Of a DNA stretch of 64,000 nucleotides, positions 25,564 to 35,059 are shown one piece after another. The translations under genes were made by a program, and so were the position numbers. Position 1 is the stretch's first letter. Every line of letters starts with the position of its first letter. Source of the stretch: Rhizophagus irregularis (taxonomy: Eukaryota; Glomeromycota; Glomeromycetes; Glomerales; Glomeraceae). The notes under the pieces are model-generated. The model did no database searches. It had not been told where the DNA came from and worked only from the letters and a program-made list of their open reading frames with translations. The stretch spans positions 4,030,001 through 4,094,000 of the forward strand of contig NC_089436.1 of NCBI RefSeq assembly GCF_026210795.1, written 5' to 3'.

Positions 25564-25608
25564 ATAGATATTATATACATATCAAAAAATCTTATACTGA
25601 TAGCAAAG
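25564..25608 (-). repeat. Right terminal inverted repeat of the nested transposon
   Basis: Read on the minus strand from 25608 it starts CTTTGCTATCAG and continues tataagattttttgatat, matching the left end imperfectly. Confidence 0.85.
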
Positions 25609-26194
25609 TAATTTCTGCATTTTGTGCTTTACTTTCTCTAACCAATTCTTTGATTTTATCAAAATAAATTTTAACTTCTTGATTAAAATTGTCTAAAGTA
25701 ACTCGTCCAGATTTTCCATAATAATTAATGATTCTCATTTTTTTATTTCCACTAAAAATAAAATCAACATATATAATTCTTCCTTTGAAGCTATTATAAT
25801 TGACTATATGCCGTGCATAATTTTTCTTAATAATAAGACCTACACCATTTCCCCTATAATTAGTTTCCTCATTTGCAAAATAAGTAACATAATTATTTCT
25901 ATAAAAATTAAAAGAATGTTTTGCCATTTTGTTTGATATATTAGTTTCTGATAGACCCAAAATAGTTATATTATATTCACCTAATATATCAATTAAGAAT
26001 TGTTTTTTAACATCAGTTATACCTTTAATATTCAATGAAGCTATTTTAATTATATCTGATAAATTGAGTCGTTGACGTGTTTTCGGATGATAAATTTGTT
26101 GATTATTTAAATTTGAACGTGATTTTTGATTAACAGGGGAAGGATTATTATAATGTTTTTTCTTAAAAGAATGTGTTTTTTTATTGTTCATCAT
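25609..26194 (-). CDS. LINE-A ORF2, upstream part: start of the APE-type endonuclease
   Basis: The ATG at 26194 opens 24 bases after the ORF1 stop. The first 60 residues are polar and basic. The endonuclease then begins with IIKIASLNIKGITDVKK, continues with LGLSETNISN (the Glu of the APE-fold active site is likely here) and GNGVGLIIKKNYARHIV, and runs to ATT at codon 195. There the nested transposon begins after TA, and translation would end within it after a few foreign codons. The homologous region of LINE-B (57965 onward) confirms the start and order. Confidence 0.9.
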
Positions 26195-26218
26195 TAAAAA
26201 TAATATTTAAAGGGGTAT

Positions 26219-28318
26219 TTAATCCTCATGGGATTCATTATTGTCAATAATTTTATCCCCTTGAAAATTATTAACGTCATTATTATTGTCAGAAGTAAAA
26301 TATTCCATAATTTTTGAGATATTTTTACTCATAGTTGATAAAGCATCACCGAATCTATTAATTTCGTTATTTTGTTTGTTTAAACTATTTTCTATATCTG
26401 AAGATCCTGAGGCTTCAAGTTGTTCATTATCAACTCTTGATCTTTTGTTATTCTCATTTTGTAAGGCGATTGTACTTCTATCTTGATTGACTTTAATATT
26501 TTTTCCTGAACTTGTTGTAGACTTGTTTTCTTTATATTTATAAAATTCAGATTTAATACGATAGTTTTCTTGTTGGATTTTTTTGAAATCATTAGCTAAT
26601 TTATTCAAATTCTCATTAAGTTGTTTAATTTGCGTGAAAATTCCTTGATCAAGTGACTTTTCATTAACATTATTATTTCTATCACGTGAAATATTTTTAT
26701 TCCAATATCTATTGATATTTCCATTATTATATTTAGAATAATTATTTGAATTATTACTTTGCTGACGTTTTTCAAATGAATTTTGTTTTGTTACATTTGC
26801 ATAACTGCCTTTTTTAAACTTCTTGTTATTTTCTTGACGAAACTCCTTAAGCTTTTGCTTTCTATTCATTACACGTGGTTTAGCAGATGGTTCAATATCA
26901 CACTTACTAATTAAATGATCAAAGGAACCACATCTATGGCATGATTTTTCACCTGGAGTTCCCCAATGAAGCGTTCTATTACAAAAAATAATATTTCTTT
27001 CTGCTGCAATACCTATATCTTCATCATTTTCATAATAAACTATTGCATAATTCAATGGTTTATTATTATTTGGATTACGTGGTATAAAAATATACTTAGG
27101 ATTGTTAACTTCTAAAGCTTCATGTATATCATAAGCAGTTGAATTCCATGGTAATCCAGTTAATTTAACTGTATACATTGATCTTTTTTCTATTTCATCT
27201 TCTGACAAAATTTTTGGCACAATAAGTACTTGATGTTTTCCAATCCATTCTGACCATATGCCTTTGTAAAATTTTTGTAGACTTTCTTCTTTTTTATATG
27301 TAATGAAAGCTTGAATATATAAATTTCTAATTCTGGTATAAAAGCCATTTTCTTCTATTTCACCATATTTGTTAAATACAGCTCTAATTTGATAATTAGG
27401 AATTTCAATTGGAATATTTATAACTTTAATCGTTCTACAATTTCTATCTTTAATTTCTTCTTCAGTAAAAACTTTTTTAGTTTTTTGATATGGTGTAAAT
27501 TTTATTATTTCCTTAACCTTACTATTAGTACTCGACTCTGCATCTTCACCATTTTCATGTGACTGTTCATCATCAATAATATCAATTTCTAGATTAATAA
27601 TTTTATCATAATCATTTTTCATGATTGGTAAAATGATAAATTCGGGTTCTTTCTTATTTAAGATAACTCCCCCGGCCAGGGTAACATTAATTCCAGCTAG
27701 TTGTTTTCTCAAATTAAACTTTTTTTGAATAATATTGTTTCCTGGAATAGAATCTTTTTTGATTTTAACTAAAATAGGTTTAGCCTTATTAAAAATTTCT
27801 GAATGATTATCACTAATTATGTCATTAGTATCACCATTTTTCTGATTATCCTTATTAAAAGATTGATCATCTGTTTGATTATCAATTTTTCCATTGTCGA
27901 CGATCATTTTATCATTTTTTTCACCATCAATTGGTGCATCTAGATTTTCTGGTGTTACTTGATTATCTGTATTGGATTTTGCTGCGCCACTGCTTTCAGA
28001 TGAAGAAGCAAAAGTATCTTGACTAATATCCATATCATCAGTAGTTTTTTCAGTAGATTTATGTTGCCTAAAAGACAAACGAGGTTGTTTTTTCTGTTGT
28101 TTTTGTTCAACTTGTTTTTCTTTATCTTTTCTTTTAGTTTTACGAGAACTTGCAGGTTGCCAATCCTGAATAATAGGATTGATATTGAAGACTGGTTTAT
28201 GTATCGAGTCTTGAAGAGTTTGCTGTTGTCCTGGTTTGTTAACTTCTTTATCTTGTTGCTGTCTTGTACTTGACCGAGTGGCGTGGACCCTAGGTTGCGA
28301 CCCTGACATCTCGAACAA
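26219..28318 (-). CDS. LINE-A ORF1: nucleic-acid-binding protein with two RRM-like domains and a CCHC knuckle
   Basis: An intact protein of 699 residues, with MFEMSGSQPRVHATRSS as the start. Residues 1-290 are polar, Gln/Lys/Asp-rich and probably disordered. Two RRM-like folds follow at about 293-370 (RTIKVINIPIEIPNYQIRAVF) and 379-453 (YTVKLTGLPWNSTAYDI). A zinc knuckle sits at about 458-471 (CHRCGSFDHLISKC, spacing C-X2-C-X4-H-X4-C), then a basic Asn-rich region and a C-terminal coiled coil. ORF1 proteins of LINEs coat the element's RNA and act as chaperones in the ribonucleoprotein; that role is inferred from position and domains. ORF1 of LINE-B has the same order with low identity. Confidence 0.9.
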   Translation of the reverse strand: MFEMSGSQPRVHATRSSTRQQQDKEVNKPGQQQTLQDSIHKPVFNINPIIQDWQPASSRKTKRKDKEKQVEQKQQKKQPRLSFRQHKSTEKTTDDMDISQDTFASSSESSGAAKSNTDNQVTPENLDAPIDGEKNDKMIVDNGKIDNQTDDQSFNKDNQKNGDTNDIISDNHSEIFNKAKPILVKIKKDSIPGNNIIQKKFNLRKQLAGINVTLAGGVILNKKEPEFIILPIMKNDYDKIINLEIDIIDDEQSHENGEDAESSTNSKVKEIIKFTPYQKTKKVFTEEEIKDRNCRTIKVINIPIEIPNYQIRAVFNKYGEIEENGFYTRIRNLYIQAFITYKKEESLQKFYKGIWSEWIGKHQVLIVPKILSEDEIEKRSMYTVKLTGLPWNSTAYDIHEALEVNNPKYIFIPRNPNNNKPLNYAIVYYENDEDIGIAAERNIIFCNRTLHWGTPGEKSCHRCGSFDHLISKCDIEPSAKPRVMNRKQKLKEFRQENNKKFKKGSYANVTKQNSFEKRQQSNNSNNYSKYNNGNINRYWNKNISRDRNNNVNEKSLDQGIFTQIKQLNENLNKLANDFKKIQQENYRIKSEFYKYKENKSTTSSGKNIKVNQDRSTIALQNENNKRSRVDNEQLEASGSSDIENSLNKQNNEINRFGDALSTMSKNISKIMEYFTSDNNNDVNNFQGDKIIDNNESHED

Positions 28319-28425
28319 GTTAAAACTTAATAAACTTACTCTTAAAATTGAACTTTTTCCTTTAAAAATTCCGCAGTAAAAATGGTCTTGAATACAAAGA
28401 AGAAGAAGTTTTTTTTTTATATTTT

Positions 28426-28442
28426 ATGGTTGTGACAATCAT
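28426..28442. repeat. 17-bp target-site duplication of LINE-A, 5' side
   Basis: ATGGTTGTGACAATCAT, identical to 12313-12329. It marks the exact 5' end of the LINE at 28425 and shows that the copy is not 5'-truncated. Confidence 0.93.
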
Positions 28443-28590
28443 ATTCATGGCTGGCACAATGACCTTTAATGTTTTGGTGACATACAATTTTAGTTAAAGT
28501 ATGATTATTCACTAATAAATTAAATTGGTTACACTACTTTAATTTCGGATGGAGATGGCTCTATATTTAGTAAAGTTTGTATCTGTTATC

Positions 28591-30018
28591 TATGGCAAGC
28601 CGTACTTGACAAAAGTGTGCCGCATTTTACGGCAGGTACGGCAGGTACAGCAGGTGTTGCGGCAGGTGCGGCAGGTGCGGCAGCAGGTACAGCAGGTACA
28701 GCAGCAGGTACGGCAGGTACAGCGGCAGGTGGCGCCTGATCGCGGCAGGTGTTGCGGCAGGTAGCACCTGATTGCGGCAGGTGTTTTTTTACAGCAGTTG
28801 TTTTTGGTAATAGACTATTTTTGGAAATTGGATTTTGGTCAAATTTATTTTTGAATTGTTGGTCCCATACCATTCTATTGGATTAATTATTAGTCTAATT
28901 TTTGATGCTACATATATAACACATAGAGTTGACCCAAAAGTATTAAATAAAGTGTTTTGGCATTTTTCTTGAAATTTTGTACGTAAAAATGCCAAAACTT
29001 TTTATATTCAAATTATTAAGAAAAAAAATTTCAAAAAAAAATGTTATGTTTAACGTTTTTATTTCTTTTAATGAAAAAATGTCAGGTTTGACTTTTTTTT
29101 TAATTAAAAAATTTTTTTTTTTATTTCTTTTTAATGAAAAAATGTCAGGTTCGATGTTTCTCAATTAAAAAAAATTTTTATTTTTTTTAATTGAAAAAAA
29201 CGTCTGTTAATTTTTTTATTTTTTTTAATGAAGAAACATCTGTTTTGACATTTTTTTTCAATTAAAAAAATTTTTTTATTTTTTTTAATGAAGAAACGTC
29301 TGTTTTGACATTTTTTTCAATTAAAAAATTTTTATTATTTTTTTTAATGAAGAAACGTCTGTTTTGACGTTTTTTTCAATTAAAAAAATTTTTTTATTTT
29401 TTTTAATGAAGAAACATCTGTTTTGACATTTTTTTTTTCAATTAAAAAAATTTATTTATTTTTTTTTAATGAAGAAACGTCTGTTTTGATGTTTTATAAT
29501 TAAAAAACTTTTTTCTTTTTCATTAAAAATGTTTGATTACGTTTGGTTCGATGTTTTAATTAAAAAAAAAACATTATTATTTTTTTTTAATGAAAAAATG
29601 TCTGGTTTGACGTTTGTTCAATAAAAAAAAGTTTTTTTTTTTTAATGAAAAAACGTCTGGTTTGATGTTTTTTAATTAAAAAAACTTTTTTTTTGTAAAA
29701 ACTTCGAGTTCAACGTTTTTTAATTAAAAAACATTTTTTTTGTTTCTTTTAATGAAAAAACGTCTGGTTTGACTTTTTTTCAATTATAAAAATTTTTTTA
29801 TTTCTTTTAATGAAAAAACGTCTGGTTTAACGTTTTTTTTACAGTATTTCTTTTAATGAAAAAAACGTCGAACAATAAAAATTAAAAAGACGTCAAGTTT
29901 GACGTTTATTATTTTTTTTTTGTTGCTTTTGATGAAAAAATGTCTGATTTGACGTTTTTTAAATTAAAAAAACTGTTTTTCTATTTCTTTTTTAAATGAA
30001 AAATGTCATTTGACGTTT
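28591..30018 (+). repeat. Left long terminal inverted repeat with two satellite arrays
   Basis: Array 1 (about 28632-28782) consists of cggcaggta/cagcaggta units, 9-12 bp each. The spacer (28783-29035) is unique and is highly similar to the right end, including ccataccattctaTtggatt. Array 2 (about 29036-30018) has about sixteen units of 55-65 bp: attaaaaaa, poly(T), aatgaaRaaacgtctgRtttgacgt. The unit differs slightly along the array. Confidence 0.85.
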
Positions 30019-30299
30019 AGTGGTGTAGACTTAGCTGTGTCATTTTTCAGTAGCATCACATTGTCATATGACACCATAAATAACCTTTGCCATATGGATT
30101 TTTAGGCTTTTAGATTTTACATAAACTTTTGACGTAATAACTTTTGAATTTTTTAGACTTTCATGTTATATAATAAACTTTTGATGTAACTACTTTTAAA
30201 TTTAGTATACTTATTATAAATAATATAAACTTTATTTATTTATTTTTTTTATTTGAAAGCTGCTTTTAAGTTCAAAATTTAACAAATCGCCATACAACT
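30019..30299. other. Inner flank of the left satellite end
   Basis: AT-rich, with short repeats of aacttttgaYgtaa around 30125-30190; no gene. Confidence 0.4.
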
Positions 30300-30640
30300 A
30301 CTACTATAATTGACACTATATACAGATCACACTATATAGTTAACGATATCAGGTGATCTTCATTTTAATAGTGATAGTCCTTGTAATTGGTTGTTATGCT
30401 AATCGTGCTATCCTGGAAAGGAAGGAAAATTTTACTAATTTGGTTAGCTCTTATGCGCTAAGTATAGGGTACGTTTTTATATTATTGATATTGATATTGA
30501 TATTGATATTGAATTGAATTGATATTGAATTGATATTGATATTGATATTGATATTGAGTTGATATATTACGAACAATGGTCGTTTATATAAAAAAAAAAA
30601 AATTAATCATGATCTGCAGCATGATCCGAATTGGTTGATC
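30300..30640. repeat. Dispersed repeat with microsatellite core, copy 1
   Basis: It resembles 51150-51470 on the same strand. Shared landmarks in order are tatacagat-cRctRtatagtt, a tcaggtgatct-like block, agggtRcgtttttat, a microsatellite, acgaa-a-tggtYgtttatat, a poly(A) run and gatctRcagcatgatccg-like DNA. In this copy the core is ttgatattgatattg-type (30482-30556). Identity outside the core is moderate. No coding capacity; the nature is unknown (MITE or duplicated promoter-like DNA). Confidence 0.6.
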
Positions 30641-30760
30641 AAAAATCAAGAGCTAACCATATATTGACATCAAGGAATTATGAATTGTCAATTTGGCTGG
30701 CCAAAAATCTGGGAGCTAACTACATATTAACATCAAGGAAATATTTATTATTCGTACAGT
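30629..30760. repeat. About 70-bp tandem duplication
   Basis: Two diverged copies of ttggYtgRYcaaaaatc followed by gagctaacYacatattRacatcaagga. Confidence 0.65.
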
Positions 30761-30993
30761 ATACATGGTTTAGGAGGCTAATTTTTGGGATTAATTATAA
30801 TAGGAATTGAAGGAAATTAAATATATAAAGCAAATAACATTCTTAAATGAACCTGATCAAATATAAAAAAAAAATATGTCTGAATTTTACATATATCCAA
30901 ATTATATAAAAAATATATATATCCAAAAATATATATATATCTGAATTTTAATATATATACCCGAATTTATTAAATTTATTCATTAAAAAACAT

Positions 30994-31138
30994 GTTTTTT
31001 ACTTCAAGTCACCGGGGGTGATCATTACCGTTGACCAGAATTATCAATTTTTACCGGCACTATATTTTTTTAATGCTAGTCGATCGTCATAATTTCAGTT
31101 ACCGGTGATCATCACCCCAGTGATAGTTAGAAAAATTC
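30994..31138 (+). repeat. Inner inverted repeat, left copy (MITE-like)
   Basis: It starts gttttttacttca and ends tagttagaaaaattc, and is inverted at 33573-33718. Its core (31009-31123) begins tcaccgggggtgatca and ends with near-complementary tgatcatcaccccagtga, so each copy is itself a small TIR element of about 115 bp. Confidence 0.8.
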
Positions 31139-33572
31139 AAAAAACATTATACGAGTTTATTTATTAAAAAAAGCATTATACAAATTTAGTAATTATTAAA
31201 AAACATTATACAAATTTAATTATTAAAATATATATTACATGAATTGATTTATTAAGAAAAATTATATATCCGAATTTATTAAATTTATTTATTAAAAAAA
31301 TATTTATTAGTAAAAAATTATAATTAAAAATATAATACAAACTTAATTATTAAAAACATTATATGAATTTAATTATTAAAGAAAAATTATATGAATTTTC
31401 TTATTAAAATATATATTACATGAATTGATTTATAAAAAAAATTATATATTACATGAATTGATTTATTAAAAACATAATATGTGGACATAGAATCGTCCAA
31501 ATTTAATTTGAAATATCCTACAATATTAAGTTTTAATCATGTGAAATAAATTTTATTGAATTATTTTATTTTGGTTAGAAAGTAGAAACGAAAAAATTTT
31601 TTTAAAAAAAATTGTTTTTTATAAATTCTTCTTTTAAGGCCAATTACAAGATTATTAAATCAAAACGTAAAAAACAAATTAAAATATTTTAGATGAAAAA
31701 AAAAATAAAATAAATTATTTATTTATTTCAAATTATATCTTATCAATACTTTTATTTCTGCAATTAAGTGTTAAAATTTATGGTATATATCATACTCTTA
31801 GAAAGGGCCGGTCACCGGCCCTAGGGTATGACTCTAGTTTTAGATCTACAAAATCTAATCTTTCAGGATGGAGAAAATGGATTGCGTGAAGAGCTTAATA
31901 TACCCAACACTAATAAAGAAGTTATAAACATATGGAATTTAATCCTATTGGCATAGTTGATGATGTTTTAAATACTAGATTATAGTAAACCCTATAAAAA
32001 ATCTGTATACAAAATGATATGTTTTGACATACGTTTTTATAGATTCCGTATAACAATTCCATATATTTAATACGTAATTCATTTTTAAATGTTTTTAAAA
32101 AAAGTTTAATGTATAAGAATGCATACGGAAATTAATATACACAGAATATATACGGAATTTTTAAACTTAATCCTTTTTAGATAATAATTTTATTGTCATT
32201 CCGTATCATAATATGTGATCACGTGATTGCTTATTGTTTTGTTGTGATACGTTTTTTGTACTGATTATACTGCTTTTGATCTTCCTTTCTTTCCTTTATT
32301 TTTCTTATTTTGTCACTTAAAAATTTATTTTTTTCTTTTTATTTCTAACTTCGTCACCCCCTTTAAAAAATTTTAAAAAATTGTTTTGATTTTATTTTTT
32401 CACTACCCTTTCTTTTTTTTTAAAAAAAAAAAAAATTCTTTTCATTTGTCTCCCTCTTATTTTCTAACTTTATTCATCGTCGTCCTTTCCTAACTTTATC
32501 ACCCCTCTTTTTTTTAAAAAATTTTTTTTTATTTCCCTTTTTTAGGTTTTTTAAAATTCTTTTATTTTATTCTTTTTTTTTGTCTTGTAGGTTGATATAT
32601 GTTTTTTTGCCGGTTGAACAGGTCAGTTCTTCTTCATGGGTCAGTTCTTTTAACATGAGTCAATTTTTTTTATGTAGATAAATTCTTTTTACGTGGTTAT
32701 TTCATTTTCATGGGTTGTTTCATTTTCGTGGGCTATTCTTTTCATTCTTTTCATGAGTCAATTCTTTTTACGTTGGTTGTTTCTTTTCGTGGGTCAATTC
32801 TTTTTCGTGGGTTAATTTTTTTTCATGGGTTGTTTCTTTTTGTAGATTGTTTCGTTGTTGTGGAATGCTTCAGGATTTTTTTCTTTATTGTAGGTCTTTC
32901 TGTTACAGGACTCCAAACCAACTCTTGGAGACTTGGATGATTACGGCTTCTAATTGAGTTAAAGAAATATTCTTATGTTTCTTTTTTTTTTGTTTTTTAG
33001 GTTGTTAGATTCTAGAAGACCGACTTGGATGAATCTAGACTTAATATAGGTAGATAGGAGAAGTGGTTTATCTACTAGGAAATTTAAAGTTTCATTTTGT
33101 TTTAGTTTACAATAGTTAGGAGGAACTTTTTATAATATAATTATATTTTATTTTAATTTAATAAATATTATCTTTTAAAATTAATTTTATAATGTAACTA
33201 GCAATAAATTTAAGTGGTAAATTTTGTGACCAAATTACATTACAAATCAGTCCTAATCATGTGAATTCCGTGTGAGTTCAGTTCCATGCAAATTCCGTAT
33301 CCAAATTATCCAAATCGTATTTTTAGTGATACGAAATTGTTGCATTTTCCCGTATCTTTTCAACGGACTATTATGATATGTTATTTCTAAGGAAAAAATC
33401 GTATAAAAACATTATTAATACATGTATCATTATGAATTTATATCCTTCGTTTATATACTAGTATAAATAGTAAAATTGCATATAGAAAAATGTTAAATTA
33501 TGCTGTTAATTAAAAGAAGCAGTAATTGTTATTATGGTATTTTTAATTATATATACAGTAAATAATAAAAAA
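31139..33572. other. Non-coding interior of the satellite-ended element
   Basis: About 31140-31460 holds degenerate aacattatacRaatttaattattaa repeats. A strong palindrome lies at 31787-31833 (agggccggt-c-accggccct inside longer complementary arms). A pyrimidine-rich part (32270-32600) is followed by a minisatellite of about 20-22 bp units (ttttcRtgggtYaRttcttt, about 32630-32860). No protein-like frame is credible; the 76-codon frame at 32710 is the minisatellite read through. Confidence 0.55.
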
Positions 33573-33718
33573 GAATTTTTCTAACTATCACCGGGGGTGA
33601 TGACTGAAAATATGACGATCAACCAGCATTAAAAAAATAGAGTGCCGGTAAAATTTGATAATTTTGGCCAACGGTGATGATCACCCCCGGTGATCTGAAG
33701 TAAAAAACTATAAAAAAT
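33573..33718 (-). repeat. Inner inverted repeat, right copy (MITE-like)
   Basis: Reverse complement of 30994-31138, with about 85-90 % of bases matching by eye, including the flanks outside the tcaccggggg core. Confidence 0.8.
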
Positions 33719-33844
33719 ATGCTAATTTATTTAATATTTTTATTTATATTAATTATTTAATTACTTTTTAATTACGTTATACGTCAAAATTGTGTGAAGT
33801 AACGTCCATTATGTTACGTCACTTGAGACAGCATTACTATCATT

Positions 33845-34940
33845 AAAAGAAAGAAACAAAAAAAAATAAAAAATGTCGAACTCGAAGTTTTTCATTAAAA
33901 GAAATTAAAAAAAAAGTTTTTAATTAAAAAAACGTCAAACCAGGCGTTTTTTCATTAAATAAAAACAAAAAAACGTCGAACCTGACGTTTTTTCATCAAA
34001 AGAGATAAAAAAAGTTTTAAATTAAAAAAAGACAAACCAGACGTTTTTTTCATTAGAAAAATGTTTTTTTTTAGTTAAAAAATGTCAAACTGGACGTTTT
34101 TTTATTAGAAGAAATAAAAAAAAGTTTTTTCATTAAAAAAACGTCATACTAGACGTTTTTTTCATTAAAAGAAACAAAAAAACATTTTTTTAATTAAAAA
34201 ACGTCAAATCCGACGTTTTTTCATTAAAAGAAATAAAAAAAAGTTTTTTAAATTGAAAAAAACGTCAAACCTGACGTTTTTTCATTAAAAGAAATAGAAT
34301 GTTTTTTATTAAAAAACGTTAAACATGACGTTTTTTTTTGAAATTTTTTTTCTTAATAATTTGAATATAAAAAGTTTTGGCATTTTTACGTACAAAATTT
34401 CAAGAAAAAATGCCAAAACACTTTATTTAATACTTTCGGGTCAACTCTATGCGTTATGTACTATGTAGCATCTAAAATTAGACTAATAATTAATCCAGTA
34501 GAATGGTATAGGACCAGCAATTCAGAAAAAAATTTGACCTAACCATTTATGTTGAGAAAATTAAATTAATTTGGAAATGAATGTAAATCTATACTAAAAA
34601 GCTCAAAAATCCAATTTCCAAAAATAGCCTATTACCGAAAACAACTGCTGGAAAAAAACACCTGCCGCAATCAGGTGCTACCTGCCGCAACACCAGGCGC
34701 CACCTGCTGCCGTACCTGCCGTACCTGCTGCCGTACCTGCTGTACCTGCCGCTAAAAACAGGCTCTACCTGCCGTACCTGCTGCCGTACCTGCTGTACCT
34801 GCCGCTAAAAACAGGCTCTACCTGCCGCACCTGCCGCTGAAAACAGGCGCTACCTGCCGTGACACCTGCCGCGACACCTGCCGTACCTGCTGTAGCTGCC
34901 GTAAAATACGGCACACTTTTGTCAAGTACGGCTTGCCATA
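33845..34940 (-). repeat. Right long terminal inverted repeat with two satellite arrays
   Basis: It mirrors the left end: the acgtc array (about 33845-34340, roughly half as long as on the left), the spacer with the same attcaaattattaag and ccRgtagaatggtat landmarks, the gcaggt-type array (about 34656-34908, longer than on the left) and the terminal block ending cggcttgccata. Confidence 0.85.
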
Positions 34941-35059
34941 GTTATCCGTTAAAAAATTGACCGGATACAGAATTCTGGATATCCGGATAAATTAGCTGAA
35001 TATCCGGATAAACGGATAACACAAAAATCGGATATCCGGATGGACGGATACAAACTCTA
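34941..35059. repeat. Right half of a small MITE split by the 6.35-kb element
   Basis: This stretch holds several atccggataaa/ccggatatcc motifs in both orientations and ends gGacggatacaaactct. The left flank of the big element (28571-28590, aaagtttgtatctgttatc) is the imperfect inverse of that end, so the two pieces join into a MITE of about 133 bp with hAT-like ends. No convincing duplication remains around it. Confidence 0.5.

Larger units (their letters stand above)
17548..25608. mobile_element. 8,061-bp Plavaka/CACTA-like TIR transposon inserted in LINE-A ORF2
   Basis: Both ends carry CTTTGCTATCAG as inverted repeats (17548-17559 and 25597-25608), with weaker matching for about 45 bp. 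A TA dinucleotide is duplicated outside (17546-17547 and 25609-25610). Excluding the element and one TA restores the codons GAA ATT ATT CTT CTT GGT of the LINE endonuclease exactly in frame, which fixes the boundaries. Inside are a Tnp2/Plavaka-like transposase gene on the plus strand and a divergent accessory gene on the minus strand, plus AT-rich subterminal repeats. Both genes carry inactivating changes, so this copy is probably non-autonomous now. A 2-bp TA duplication fits the CACTA/Mirage side of the CMC superfamily; the TIR does not start with CACTA. Confidence 0.9.
12330..28425 (-). mobile_element. LINE-A: full-length Tad/I-like non-LTR retrotransposon, split by a nested DNA transposon
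   Basis: The element runs on the minus strand from 28425 (5') to 12330 (3'). It has a short 5' leader, ORF1 (28318-26219), a 24-base gap, ORF2 starting at 26194, a 3' untranslated part and a poly(A) tail (T run 12330-12344). A perfect 17-bp duplication flanks it, as expected for target-primed reverse transcription. ORF2 is interrupted by the transposon at 17548-25608. Without that insertion and one copy of its TA duplication, the LINE is 8,033 bp and ORF2 is one open frame of 1,821 codons (195 + 22 + 1,604). Enzymatic parts are an APE-type endonuclease, reverse transcriptase and RNase H. The clade name is inferred from this architecture in a fungus. Confidence 0.92.
28591..34940. mobile_element. 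6.35-kb TIR element with satellite-built ends and no transposase
   Basis: The ends are inverted copies beginning TATGGCAAGCCGTACTTGAC (28591 onward and, on the minus strand, from 34940). The hexamer GTTATC is repeated directly outside (28585-28590 and 34941-34946). Each end contains, in the same order, a short palindrome (TGCCG to CGGCA), a GC-rich array of ggcaggt-type units, a unique spacer and a long array of about 60-bp units containing acgtc or gacg flanked by poly(A/T). The interior (30019-33844) is AT-rich with microsatellites and further inverted repeats but no credible gene. It is therefore a large non-autonomous element or a badly degraded one. The 6-bp duplication does not match the 8-11 bp of Mutator-like elements; the superfamily is unassigned. 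Confidence 0.8.

Noticed and set aside
28586-28873. Minus-strand open frame rich in Ala, Pro and Val
   Set aside because: It is the ggcaggt satellite of the left inverted repeat read as protein; its composition follows the repeat unit and no domain is present.
32710-32940. 76-codon plus-strand frame rich in Phe
   Set aside because: It coincides with a 20-22 bp minisatellite and pyrimidine tracts, so its residues are dictated by the repeat.
28591-34940. CRISPR array
   Set aside because: The repeats are contiguous satellite units without unique equal-length spacers, and the context is a eukaryotic transposable element.
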